This document shows, one piece after another, positions 1 through 10,878 of a stretch of 64,000 bases of DNA (positions are counted from its first letter, which is position 1; each line of letters starts with the position of its first letter). This stretch comes from Capsaspora owczarzaki ATCC 30864. Taxonomy: Eukaryota; Opisthokonta; Filasterea. The DNA lies in the NCBI RefSeq assembly GCF_000151315.2, contig NW_011887297.1, forward strand, positions 62,001 to 126,000, written 5' to 3'. The notes under the pieces were generated by a model. That model searched no databases, was not told the DNA's origin, and saw nothing but the letters and a program-made list of their open reading frames with translations. The translations under genes and the position numbers were made by a program.

Positions 1-2074
1 AAAACAGGCTGCCATATCCACCCCGTTCAAGCTTGCAACCAAGGTACTGGTCCAAGCACGAGAACTTGGGAAAATGGATTTCGCGAACTGTCATGCCGAA
101 AAGTTCCGCCAACCAACGACGTTGTGTGAGAGAACAGACTGGGGGCAGCCAAGCTGCAAAAGCTGCCTCGACCGAACTTACGCAGAGGTTGCTCTCGCAA
201 AAAATCACAGAGCTTTTCCGTATTCTTGTTGGCAAGCTGGGCTCGCGTTTGAAAGTCCCGCGAATTGCGCTCCAGAAAAATGGCATCGTCGTCAAAGTAA
301 GTGTCCTCGAACGTAGCCTGCAGCCTTGAATGCAGTTCGAGATACTGCGGGCTGTGCTTGCTTACGACAATGCTGTTTTCATCGTCAAGGTGCAAGGTTA
401 GAACTCTTGCAAAGGCCCCCCCCTTGTATTTTTCTTCACATCCCGCTTCCCACCCAAAATAACATACCTGCCTCCCATCACGTTGCTGGCACCCGAAAAC
501 AACTTGGTCAGACTTGTTGCGACAAGATCTGCGTGAGGGTGGACTCGGACATTGTAGGGATTGCCGATGGTGTCGTCCACCACGACGGCGGCGCCATGGT
601 GATGCGCAAGCGCTGCAAGGCGCTTCAGATCCGGGGTTTTGCACAATGGGTTGCTCGGCACCTCGCAAAACACGGCAAGGATGGGTTCTGTTCGAAGCAG
701 GCGCTCGAGCTCTTGCATGTCTTGTTCATCACCTTGGCCCAGGAAGTACGCGCCTGGCCCGAACTTTTGCAGGATTTTGAGCGTGTCAAGATACGGAAAG
801 CTGGTCAAAAATAGTCAGCAAGCCATGTCAGTCGATTTCACCAATGGGCGGCGACAACCCCTATCTCACAAAAACAATCCACGCCGCGGGTCATACCCAA
901 ACATGATGCTCTTCCGCGTAGGATGCTGCTGATGCAGGAGTTGAAAAGCAGCAAAGATGGCATTCATGCCGGTGGGGTAGAGAAACACATCCCTCGGGTC
1001 ATGCTCGACAAGCGCTGCCAACCGTTGCCGGATGCGCAGCTTGGCTGTCGCGCCGTCCGCAATGAGATTTCGGCCAAAATGTTCCTCGATAAACTCGTCA
1101 ACTTCTTCTCGATCCTGCTCAACGCCCGCCGTGGCCTGGAGCTCTTGCAGCAACTCTGCGGGCCATTGCCGCTTGGTTTGCAAAACGGCTTCCTTGACGA
1201 GTCTCTCGGCAAGGCGCGAAGACACAATTTCCCCAGAATGCTGCCAGTAGCTCTTGGCAATCGCTTGCAACGATACCGGGTACGTGACGACCGCGACTGT
1301 TGGAAGTTTGATTGCCTCGGGCTGAAAGTCCAGCAAATGTATTTGAACCGCATCATCGTTCGACCCCCGCAGGCTCTCATCGAGGCTTGCTCTTGCTAGG
1401 ATAAAGTCCCGGCAGCGCTTGGCGATCCATTCCGCGGGTAGACACAGGCATCCATGCGTTGTTCCGTCCAATCCAGCCATCACCAATCCCAATTTGGCGA
1501 GCTGTCGGAGGAACGAGATTTTGCACCAAATCCTCGATATCAGTGAGCCACAGCCACCACGTCCTCAAGAGCAAATGGCCATTGCCAAAAACCAACAGCA
1601 ATGAGAAAACACCCCATCCCCCTGTTTTACCACTTTGACTGCTCGATGGAAGCAGAATCGGGGGTAGCCGCTCTGGAGCTGGTCGTGAACGCGAGCGCGG
1701 CCCTCCTCGTAGTCGACGTTGTCCTGCCACGCCGGCATGCACACGGAGACGGCATGTGGCGCTTCAGGAACAGACGTGCCCAAGCTGCTGATGAGCTGTG
1801 ATTGGCAAAGCAGGAGGGAAAGAGAGGATTGAGTGAGAATTGCGTGAATCACGTTCGTACATCCATACAAAGCTTTGACGTGATGCGTGCTCAGATGTCG
1901 AGATGAAGGAAAACCAAAAGATCATGGATGGTCGGAAATTCAGCAACAAACAGCAGCGACATGTACCAGTGGCGCAGGCTGACGAAGCTTGCCTCGCGCT
2001 TTGAGGTTGAGCTTGTCGGTGATGTCAGAAACCGACGTGACTGAATCCGCGTCGCTGCCATTGAAAGTGTGCAT
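1..2074 (-). CDS. Cystathionine gamma-synthase, fungal Str2-like, 3' end missing
   Basis: PLP-dependent transsulfuration enzyme, expected to join an activated homoserine ester to cysteine to make cystathionine. The supported reading is six exons: 2074-1967, 1795 to about 1633, 1501 to about 897, about 803 to 463, about 408 to 182, and a last exon running off base 1. Recognisable blocks are HAVSVCMPAWQ and YEEGRARV at the N-terminus, YWQHSGEIVSSRLAE, FPYLDTLKILQKFG, the PLP-lysine segment ATSLTKLFSG, and GGYGSLF at the window edge. These match the long fungal Str2/Met-7 type rather than the short bacterial/plant MetB type. The ATG at 2074 is the first in frame with a phase-0 donor (CTG then GTACAT) that reads into the conserved N-terminus; it is less certain than the core. 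It is tail-to-head with the carboxypeptidase gene, about 300 bp away. Confidence 0.85.
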
Positions 2075-2369
2075 GGTAAGGGAATAGAGCAAAAAGAAGA
2101 CTGATGAAAGCTCAGCAAGAAACAGTAAGCATCAAACAACAACAAAGGAAGTAAACCATGGTCCTGAAATGAAAAAAAGAACGTTCAACTGTACTGTGGT
2201 AGCAATGAAGAAGCAAACAAACAAACAAAACTCTACAAATCACAAGTCAAGAAACTGGCAAACGACTAGCAAAGAGAACAACGACCAGCTATTCGCGCGA
2301 CCGACGCAACAAGCAAACAAGCAAACGGCAAAAGAGAGTTGAACCCGCTCAGTGGTTTTGGTTTTTGCT

Positions 2370-4385
2370 TTAAGCGTTGACGATGGGGTTGGCACCAATG
2401 TCAGTGGCAAAGCCCAGGAAGGCGCCAAGGATTTCCTCGCCGTTGGGGACGATCTGGGTGGGCGAAAGGAGGAAGCCCTGCTTGCCAGTGTCGCGGAGCT
2501 CAATGGTCTGGCGAAATTAAAAAAAAAAAAAAAAGCAGAAGAAACAAATAAATTGTGAGTTGATGTGTGCTTTCCCCGACTACCCTTCTTCCTCACCCGA
2601 CCCAGCAGTACCACAAAGATAGAACCCCCCCCCCCACAAAACCAACAACAAACCGCCTTACGTAAGAAGCAGCGCGGTAGCCCTTGTTGTTGCTGTCGTC
2701 GGCGTAGAAAAAGTCGCTGGCAGTGCCGCTGGTGGGGTAGAGACCAATGGACTTTTCGCTCGTGTAGGTGGTCTTGGTGAGCGCGTAGATGGTGTTGACC
2801 ATGTTGGTGCCGAGCTTGGCGAAACGGGTCTCGTCTTGGCAGTTGGTGTTGGTGTCACCCCACGGGCGGAGAACGAGCTGGCTGTACGAGTGGAAGTCGA
2901 TGGCAGCAATGGCGGGGGCCGACGCGCGGAAGTAGTTGACCGAGGCCTGGGTTTCGGGCTCCGAGTTGGCAGCAGTGCCCATGTACGTGTCGTCGCAGGG
3001 GTTGGAGCTCGAGCCGCCATTGTTCCAGTGGTAGGGGTAATTGCGGTTGAGGTCGGTGCCGAGGCACTTGGAGCCCTTGTTGGTGGAGAGGTTCTTGCGC
3101 CAGAGACGATCGTTGCTGTACGTGTACGCGAGGCCATCGACATTCAGGACGGGAATGACGACGAGCTCCTGCGAGTCGAGGATTGCGGCAACGGTGCTGT
3201 TGACATTGTAGTTCTTGACGAGGAAGTCAATCAAGTAGTTGCAGACGGCCGACGAAATCCACTCGCGAGCGTGGATGTTGCACTGGATGAAGAACTTTGG
3301 CTTGTTCGAGCCCTTGGCCGAGGTGACGTGAACGGCGGGGATGTCCTTGCCGAGGGTGGACTTGCCGATGGAGGGCACCCACGAGATGAGGGACGGGTAC
3401 GTGACGGTCAGGTTCTTGTAGTAGGCGAGAATGTCGTCGACGGGGTGGTACGCGTCAAACCAGCCTGCCGTCGGGGCAGCGGCAATCGCGGCGAGTTCCG
3501 CCTCATGCGCGACGACGGCGGCCTCGAGATCGGCAATGTAGTTCTCGCACACGACGCCTGGGATGCGCTCGACCAAGGCCGCCTGGAGTCCAGTCACGCG
3601 GATGTGCATCGGGTTGTGGTCTTGCCAAATGTCGATGCGGTGCGAGTCGACAAAGTTGCGCAGCAGCCTGACGCCCTCGTTGCTCGTCATCTCACTATTC
3701 ATTCAATTCAATTCAATTCAATGCATCGTCCAATCATGAATTCGTGATTTGCAATGGTGAGTAAAACAAGAAAAACAGTCAAACGTTCAAAACAGAAAAG
3801 AGTCAGATTTTCTGTTGTTGTTGTTGTTCTTGTTGTTTTGTTGTTTCAATCATCATAAATCATGATCATCGTAATAATAATAAAATCCGTCTTTGTTGCG
3901 ATTCGTTCGCAATTGTTTTTATTTTATTATTAACTCCTTCTAATTTGAAATTGTATCGCAAAAAGGGAAAAAAATAACAAAACCGAAAAAAAATGACTCG
4001 TGATTTTTGGAATTGAATCAAAGTCAAGTGAAAGTGAAGAAGAAGAAAAAGAAGAAGAAGAAAAAGTCGTCGAAGTCGAAGTCGTCGAAGTAGAAGAAGA
4101 AGATCAAAAACAGTGAGGAAGAGTACGGATGAGAAGCGAGAATGGGAACGGAGCAATGATTTGGATTCCCAGCGCACGAGTGCAACCATCGTGACACACA
4201 AAGCGACACGCATCGATCAAAAGACAGAGACAGAGAGAGAGAGAGAGAGAGCGAGAGGTGCGTTACCAGGAGAGCACGCGCTGGTTGGCGTAGGACACGG
4301 TGCGTGTGGGCAGCGCAGACGAAGTGGCTGAAACGGTCGCGACCAAGCAAGCCGACAGCAGCAATGCAATCGCAGCAAGCTTCAT
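2370..4385 (-). CDS. Secreted zinc carboxypeptidase, M14A (carboxypeptidase A/B family) zymogen
   Basis: Three exons (4385-4267, 3694-2662, 2507-2370) give 429 residues. The first exon is a signal peptide (MKLAAIALLLSACLVATVSA). A propeptide follows, with the family's VRLLRNFVDS-type start, then the catalytic domain. Zinc ligands are visible: HAREW near residue 180 and the His of IDFHSYSQ; DLNRNYPYHW carries the substrate-site Asn-Arg. The catalytic glutamate lies in the last exon, in TIELRDTGKQGF, which joins in frame to SY from exon 2. Length and layout are normal for a secreted digestive or lysosomal exopeptidase. The first intron is long (572 bp) and rich in GAA/GTC repeats. It is divergent from NAF1 with 365 bp between the two start codons. 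Confidence 0.95.
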
Positions 4386-4750
4386 GTTGGAAAAGTGAAA
4401 AAAAGAAGAATGATAGCCAGAATTGGAAATAGAAATACATTGAGTGGAGATCAGCAGCAGCAGCGTTGGAAAATCACCGACTCCGTCAAACGGCAAAGCA
4501 CTTTGCAGCGTGTGCAACAGAGTCCACCATCCGAGAGCGAAATGTCAAATCAAAATCATGAAACCAACACACCAAATTCATCCAATGATCTGAGGACTGC
4601 GCTGCTGCCCGAGTGACGGTGGCATGAAAACTGAAACCCAGCGTTTTGAGCTCTCTTCCAGTGAGCCAGGCTCAATCCACCGTTGATGTGATTCTGATTA
4701 GCACAATCTAACAATCCAAAAACCTACCGCAGTCATCTCTATCGAAACAA
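4386..4750. promoter_or_regulatory. Divergent intergenic region, carboxypeptidase / NAF1
   Basis: These 365 bp separate the start codons of two genes transcribed away from each other, so both core promoters and 5' leaders must lie here unless there are upstream non-coding exons. I see no TATA box at a convincing spacing on either strand. Confidence 0.4.
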
Positions 4751-5413
4751 ATGGAAGTGGTGGACAACACTTTGACGAGTGAATTGCCCGTTGGCGCGAC
4801 ACCAGCAACGGATCCGCGCCCATTCGAGACCGAGGAGCTCCAACCCCACAGCGCAGTCGCCCAGCTCGACGAGTCTGATGCGCACCAGCCGGTTCCTGCC
4901 ATGGACGCCGGGCGAGTCGCGCAGCCAAGCGCAGCAGCAGTGTCACACGTGGAGCACACGAGCGCGGTTTCCGATTCCACTGCCACAGCGATGGAGACCT
5001 GCGTTGCAGGAGCAGTCGTAGCACAAGAGCAGGATGATGCTGCACTGATCAGCACTGCCGACGATACCATGCACAGCGACGAACACGCTCAGCGGGCGCC
5101 ATCGCCGTCGCCACAGGAGGAGCAGGCGAGCGAGGCCGCCGCTGTCGCCACCATTGCTGCTGCAGAGGAGTCGATCGCACAGCCAGAGCCAGACGTCGTG
5201 GCTGCACTCGAGCGCAGCAGCAATGGCCACATTGATGCAATCGATCAAGAGGCTGCTGCAGCGACGGAAGACAGCTCGCAAATGTCGTCCTTGTTTAGCA
5301 GAGCGGCCGCGACGGCCGAAATCTCGGGTGTGCCCGTCGAGCCAGAGTACCGCAGCCAAAATCTGGATGCGTCCTCCTCGAGCGACAGCGACGACGATTC
5401 AGACAATAGCGAC

Positions 5414-5455
<42 letters not shown>

Positions 5456-7002
5456 GACGACAGCAGCGACGAAAGCGATGGCTCGGGCGCTGAGAATGCA
5501 TCGTCTGCGATGGTCCTGGACGATGCGGCTGGTGGTGACTCGCAATCTACGCGCAAATCACAGCAAAACCGCACCAAAAAGACTCGCGGAGCAGCCCGCA
5601 ACGACAATGACGAAGACGACGATGACGACGAGGATGGCGGGCCGCTCAAGACTCGGAATGAGCTGCTGCCAAGCGACTTGCCCGCAGTGGAGCCTGTCGT
5701 GATTTCGGACGTGGCACACGTGCAGTTGACCTGCATCGGACATGTTCACAGCGTGATTGACACGATTGTGGTGGTCGAATCTCTGGCCGGTTCTATTGCT
5801 CTGGATATCGATTCGGTTTTGTGGCTTGAAGACAAGCTTCCGATTGGGCGAGTAAGTGATGGTTGGAGAGCAGTGGGTTTTGGAGAGATTTCGTCCTGGA
5901 ACTGTGTTGGTGTTGGTATTAGTTGCTTTGTTTTGTTCTGTTTTGTTTGCGCGCTCGCAATCACACTGCTTTGCCTTGAAATTGCACACAAACTCATTCA
6001 CTGCATTGCCCTGTCATGCAGATATTTGATGTGTTTGGCCCAGTCAAGCAGCCGCACTACTCTGTTCGCTTTAACAACGTTCAAGAAATCGCAAACCTCG
6101 GTCTGTCCGTCGGCACCCGGCTATTTTTCGCGCCACACGAGAAGGACGCAACCATGTATGTGCTGATTGCCCAATTACAGCGGCTGCGAGGCACGGATGC
6201 TTCCTGGCTTCACGACGAAGAGCCTCCAGCTGAGGTAATGCTAGAGTTGTTTGATGAAGCATTGTTCAGCTCGAAAACCCCAGCACCAACCCCACCTGTT
6301 CTCTGCAGGCCATCGAATTCTCCGATGACGAGGAAGAAGAAGCGGCCAAACATGCACGCAAGCAAGCACGAAGGTAACTGGGAAAACCATTGAGCAAACG
6401 CAGCATGACGAGTTTGCTCACCCCATCACCTGTTGTTTTGTGGTTGCATCCATCTCCAGAGAACAAGCTCAGCAGCGCAATCAGGAAAGCGCCACTGATT
6501 CCAGCAATGTAAGTACTCGCACAGCGACCAGAGGGGTCCTTTACAAAACTATTCAACACGAATCCATGACTCTTTGCAGGCCGACAGTCAATCCACAGGT
6601 GCCTCACACTCGCGAGGGGGCGCTCGCGGAGGGCGTGGTCGCCATCATGGCCAGGCAGGACGAGGTGGCCATGGGATGTGGGGCTTGCCGCACCAACCCG
6701 CAGACCAAGCGTTTGTTTCGGCCATGCTGACAGACGTGCCTCCGTCCATGTACTCGGCCCAGCCTCCGCGCGCCCCATCTGCCTCGTATCGATCTGATCT
6801 GGTCGACACGATGGTGGCAGGACGCCATGGCATGGACACCTACGCGCCTCGTTCTTCGGTGGGTTTGCTGCCAACGCCAGGCATGCCACCACAAGCTGCA
6901 CCTGTACCGATGGTTGCAGCTGCAGCACTGCTCCCATCGCCTGTAGCAACGCCCATGTCCACCGCGTTGAGCGCGCTCAATCAGTACGCCGAGGATGAGT
7001 GA
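4751..7002 (+). CDS. NAF1: H/ACA RNP assembly factor NAF1
   Basis: NAF1 is the nuclear chaperone that holds the place of GAR1 while H/ACA RNPs (pseudouridylation guides, telomerase RNA) assemble on dyskerin. Five exons: 4751-5851, 6022-6234, 6309-6373, 6460-6508, 6580-7002 (616 residues). A long acidic, Ala/Ser-rich N-terminus includes a serine run encoded by a pure AGC repeat. The Gar1/Naf1 beta-barrel starts near residue 315 and crosses the first intron: VQLTCIGHVHSVIDTIVVV, then LPIGR joined to IFDVFGPVKQPHYSVRF. The family motif DASWLHDEE follows, then an acidic/basic stretch (FSDDEEEEAAKHARKQ). The C-terminus has an RG-rich segment (GGARGGRGRHHG). The 49-nt exon 4 is needed to keep frame. 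One of several ribosome/RNA-modification genes in the window. Confidence 0.93.
5416..5452 (+). repeat. AGC trinucleotide repeat coding polyserine in NAF1
   Basis: About twelve nearly perfect AGC units inside exon 1 of NAF1, encoding a serine run in the acidic N-terminal region. The same bases read as polyalanine or polyleucine in other frames, which explains spurious overlapping open frames. Confidence 0.9.
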
Positions 7003-7243
7003 GATACCTCTGTGTGTGCGTGTTTTTTTTTTAAATATTGTTTTTCATTTTTCTTTGCCTCGCCTATTTTCAAAAGATCATGAACAAAGTGGGGTTGATG
7101 GTAAAAGTAAACTTTAATGCAGAATCAATCCACAACGAGCAGAGCAAGCACACGCAACATACGAAACAAAAAATCACACGCACACGATTTGATAAGAATG
7201 CAAAATGCCTAATTCCAGCTTCGAGCTTTGCTTGTTTTCAACT

Positions 7244-9316
7244 CTACTCTGCCTTGACAGGAGTGCCACGCTTGTCGCCAGCAGCTGGTCGCTTGTAGGT
7301 GCGTGCGTAGAATTGCAGGAAGAGAACAAGGAAGGAGCCAATCACGCCAGTGCCCCAAGCGTAGCCCACGACGGAGCCAGGGCAGGCCAGCTTGACAATC
7401 CAAGCATAGTACACCCACATGTGGTTGCCGATTTGATCCGCGACGAATTGGATGATCTGGAGCTTGGTGAGGTGACGCTTCCACCAAACCGAAAAGCCGG
7501 CGCTCTGGACCATGTAAAAGTAGTACATGAAGACGTGCACAAGGGTGTTGGTGGCGATGCAAATCCACTGGGGCGCAAGCTGGTCGTCCATGGTGACCCA
7601 GCACAGCAGCAGGGTGATGATGTGGTGGTAGTAGTGCAAGAAGATCAATGGTTTCTGCGAAGAAACAAGAAAAAGCACAAAGGAGACGGAGAGTAGCCGG
7701 TGAGTGAGTTTTCAATGGTCGAGAACGAGCGAAGCGCGTCCGTGAAAGCAACACAACACAACCAAAACTTGGTCGGATGCTGTACCTTGCGGATGACAAT
7801 AAAGACAGTGTCGATGAATTCGTAAAACTTGGAAATGTAAAACACATGGTACCAGAAGTAGAGCTCGTTGTTTTGCACTTGGGCCTTGTTGGAGTCGCAC
7901 CACAGGCACTCGTTGACGGTATCGGTTTCAGACACGAATGCGTTGTAACCAGTCGTGGCAATCTGCTCAACAGCATGTGAACAACAGTGAGTCAGTTAGT
8001 CCAGCGTTCATTTTTTCAACGCACAACACAGCTTTTTTCTGTTTCTGTTTTGTTGCGGTTTGCTCGTCATCCACTTGTTCATCACAAGGTCTCTTCAGAG
8101 CAAGATGCTGGCGACTGTTCTCCATCAAATCGGCGCTCACAAGTCAACAAAGTGATACGCATGTGCGCTGATTCTGATCCAGAGTTTTTGATCACAGTTG
8201 CAAAATCCGGATTTCACCAAGGTTTTGAGTTCGCCTCTCTCACTTTGCGCTGTCGCTTTGTGCCTCGAGCTCGATTGCTCACAAGACACAGCGCACAGCG
8301 ATGATCGCCGTCCCAACAAGAAATATCAAAAAAGATAAGCAATGCAGGAGATTGACACGAGAGATCAACATAGCGATGCGCAGCATTTTCCCCAACAAAA
8401 AAAAAACAAAAAAACAAAAAAAAAAAAAAAACAAAAAAAAAAAAAACAAAACACAAACTTGCAAAATCAACACACATACACACGGGGGTAGCTCAACGCA
8501 CGATCTGCAGCCGGCATGCTCATCCATCATCCATCACCCATCGAGCTCTATCTCTGCTCTGAGCGTGTCAAAACGGATCTGCCCTTAAAAATAAATCGAA
8601 AGAATCAAAATTGCTGCCCCAACAGAATAAAAAAAAAAAAGAAAAAAAAAAAGCTGTCACTGCGCTTCTCACCCCACTTTTAGTCACGTCGCTGAATGGA
8701 TGGACGTAGATCAGAACAAGCACTTCTGCTCAGCGCGTCGAGACAACAACGACAACGACAAAACAACATGGTCGAACGGACTGACCTGCGTGGAAATCTT
8801 GAGGAGCATGACGAGCGACCAGGCAGAGAGGAAGCCATTGTGCAAGAACATGAGGACTTGGATGAACTTGCCATCCACGGGCTTGTCGCGCTTGTCCATC
8901 ACAAAGCGCTTGAGGGTGAAAATGCCAATTGCATAGCAAGTCACAGCAGTAACGGGCACCCACATGGCGTGCAGCGGGGTGATGCGCTGCTGGTATTGGA
9001 AGGTGGAGATTGTCTCTTGGTACATGTCGGCGAGCGCATACCCAGCCGCCACGAGCAGCCCAACAAACGCCGGCATGGCCCACGCGGTCAGCCCCTTGGC
9101 ATAGACGTCAGGACGGCGTGTCCGCGGAGCAGCAGCAGCAGTCGCAGGTGCTGCAGGAGTTTCGTCGGCCGATGCGGCGCTCGCAGCCCTCGTGCGAGCG
9201 GTGGCGGTGGGGGTGGCTTGCGAAACGAGGGTTGGCACGGGGTCGCGCTTGCCTGCCGCCTTGCTGGACGGCGCCTGTGCCACGTACGCAGCTTCAGTGA
9301 TGTGTGACGGGCCCAT
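7244..9316 (-). CDS. ELO-family very-long-chain fatty acid elongase (3-ketoacyl-CoA synthase)
   Basis: ER multi-pass enzyme that condenses malonyl-CoA with an acyl-CoA. Three exons (9316-8786, 7962-7786, 7654-7244) give 372 residues, all junctions phase 0. The family signature is clear: LHNGFLSAWS in exon 1, ELYFWYHVFYISKFYEFIDT in exon 2, and the HxxHH box LHYYHH near residue 243, followed by TNTLVHVFMYYFY in exon 3. The lysine-rich end (YKRPAAGDKRGTPVKAE) resembles an ER-retention type tail. About 95 residues of Ala/Thr/Pro-rich low-complexity sequence precede the first membrane segment, longer than usual for ELO proteins; a shorter start is not offered by another ATG in the conserved part. 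The first intron (823 bp) carries several A-rich runs. Confidence 0.93.
8395..8451. repeat. A-rich tract in elongase intron 1
   Basis: Repeated runs of A broken by single C, in the large first intron of the elongase gene. Simple low-complexity DNA; read from the elongase (minus) strand it is a T-rich tract. Confidence 0.8.
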
Positions 9317-10252
9317 TGGTAATGTAGGGTAAATGTAGACAGAAGAAGAAGAAGAAGAAAGGAAGAAGCGCGGAGAATCGAACACAAAAAAAGTGCAAAA
9401 ATTAGCACGGAAAGAAAGAACGCTGGGAAAAAAAAGGAAAGAAACCAACAAAAAGAACAAAAAAAAATTTGAACTGAAACGAGCCCAAAAAAAGAAAAGA
9501 AATGAAAGAACAGGAAATAGTTGGGGTTGACAATCATCATTGTGGATCAAAACAGCCACAGTCGCGAAAAGAAGGAAAGGCAGGAGTGGCCTCGTTGATT
9601 GCACTTTGATGCGTTGGTTTGCATTTTGCGATGATTTGGAACCATCTGTGAAATTGCTGCTTGCTCGCTTTGACTGAAATACTACACAGCAGCAAACCAT
9701 AACAGCGCAAAGACAAACTCAACGATTTGCACAAGGAGAAAAGTCGCGGCGGGAGCGAAAGAGCAATCGTTCTTCTTGGACGCTCCAGGTTTAATTCGGA
9801 CTGTCCTTCCAGCCAATGTCGTCAGACTCAGTGTGTACGTTATCCGAAAGGCGATCTCTAGACCGTATCTTCAGCCTCCTTTCTCCGACTGACTTGAGCT
9901 TGCACAAAAAACAAACCCCAAAACAAACGCCCCTCAATGAAAAGCGCAGCCAAAGCTACAGGTACACATTCTGCTGAATGCTGAATGGTCTTGCCACTGC
10001 GTTTGTCTTCTCTATGAATGATCGCAAACCCTCAGTTTTTTTGCTCAGAACGTCTGTGATTGCTCATCACGTATGTGATTGCTCATCTTGGACTTTTCCA
10101 GTCTTAATTTTTCCCTCCTTTTTTTCATTTTGTACACTAGTCCACTTCCCCTTGTGCTTTGTTTATATTTACCTGTTGTTCTTGTTCATTTGTCATATCA
10201 TAACCCTGCCTTTTCTGAGCTGGTTCTCAACGACACCCGCGCGCGTTCTGAG
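9317..10252. other. Intergenic, divergent elongase / RhoGEF
   Basis: About 940 bp between two start codons. The elongase-proximal half is purine-rich on the plus strand with many A runs; the RhoGEF-proximal half is pyrimidine-rich, which is the expected look of 5' leader and promoter DNA here. I see no coding potential or RNA gene. Confidence 0.5.
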
Positions 10253-10846
10253 ATGAGCCCGTCACCTCCGGGCACCCTCGCCTCCAGCGGCGGCGGCGGC
10301 GGCGGCGGCGGCGGCTCGTCCACTACTGCATCCGCAGCCGTAGGATCGGGGCTGCCTGGCAGCGGGCGACGGAAGCTGCCCTCTGGCTCACCAGTTCAGC
10401 AAGAGGATGGTAATCATACCAAGGCTCCTCTCTCTCTGACTCTCGCTCCCCTCTTCCCATCCCCCCCCCTCTTCTCTTCTCGTGCTCCTTGTGCCTCGGT
10501 TCCCCCATTCCGCGCGCCGCTCGTCTTGTCGTTTTGTCGGTCGTCGTTTCGGTTTTTGAGTGTTTTTCTCAGCTGGTGTTCGCTATTTTCGTACTGTTGT
10601 GGTCTCTCTCTGTCTCTCTCTCAATGGAACTCACTTGTGCTCTCCAGCAGCCAAGTCAGCTTGTTTCAATCCGCTTCGCCACAGCGTCTCGTCTTCCTCT
10701 CTTTGTCTCGCTTTTTGCCTCGCCTTGTCTCATTCTGACCACCCATGCAACATGGAAGGGGAAAGGGGAAAGGGGACTCTCATCCTCACTCTCTGATTGT
10801 CGTTACTCCTTGTCAGACACTTCTTCCTCTTCTTCTTCTTCTTCTA

Positions 10847-10878
<32 letters not shown>

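Noticed and set aside
2836-3747. 303-residue plus-strand open frame over the carboxypeptidase exon
   Set aside because: It is antisense to a complete, well-conserved M14 catalytic domain and is rich in Val/Gly/Asp as expected from the opposite strand of GC-rich coding DNA.
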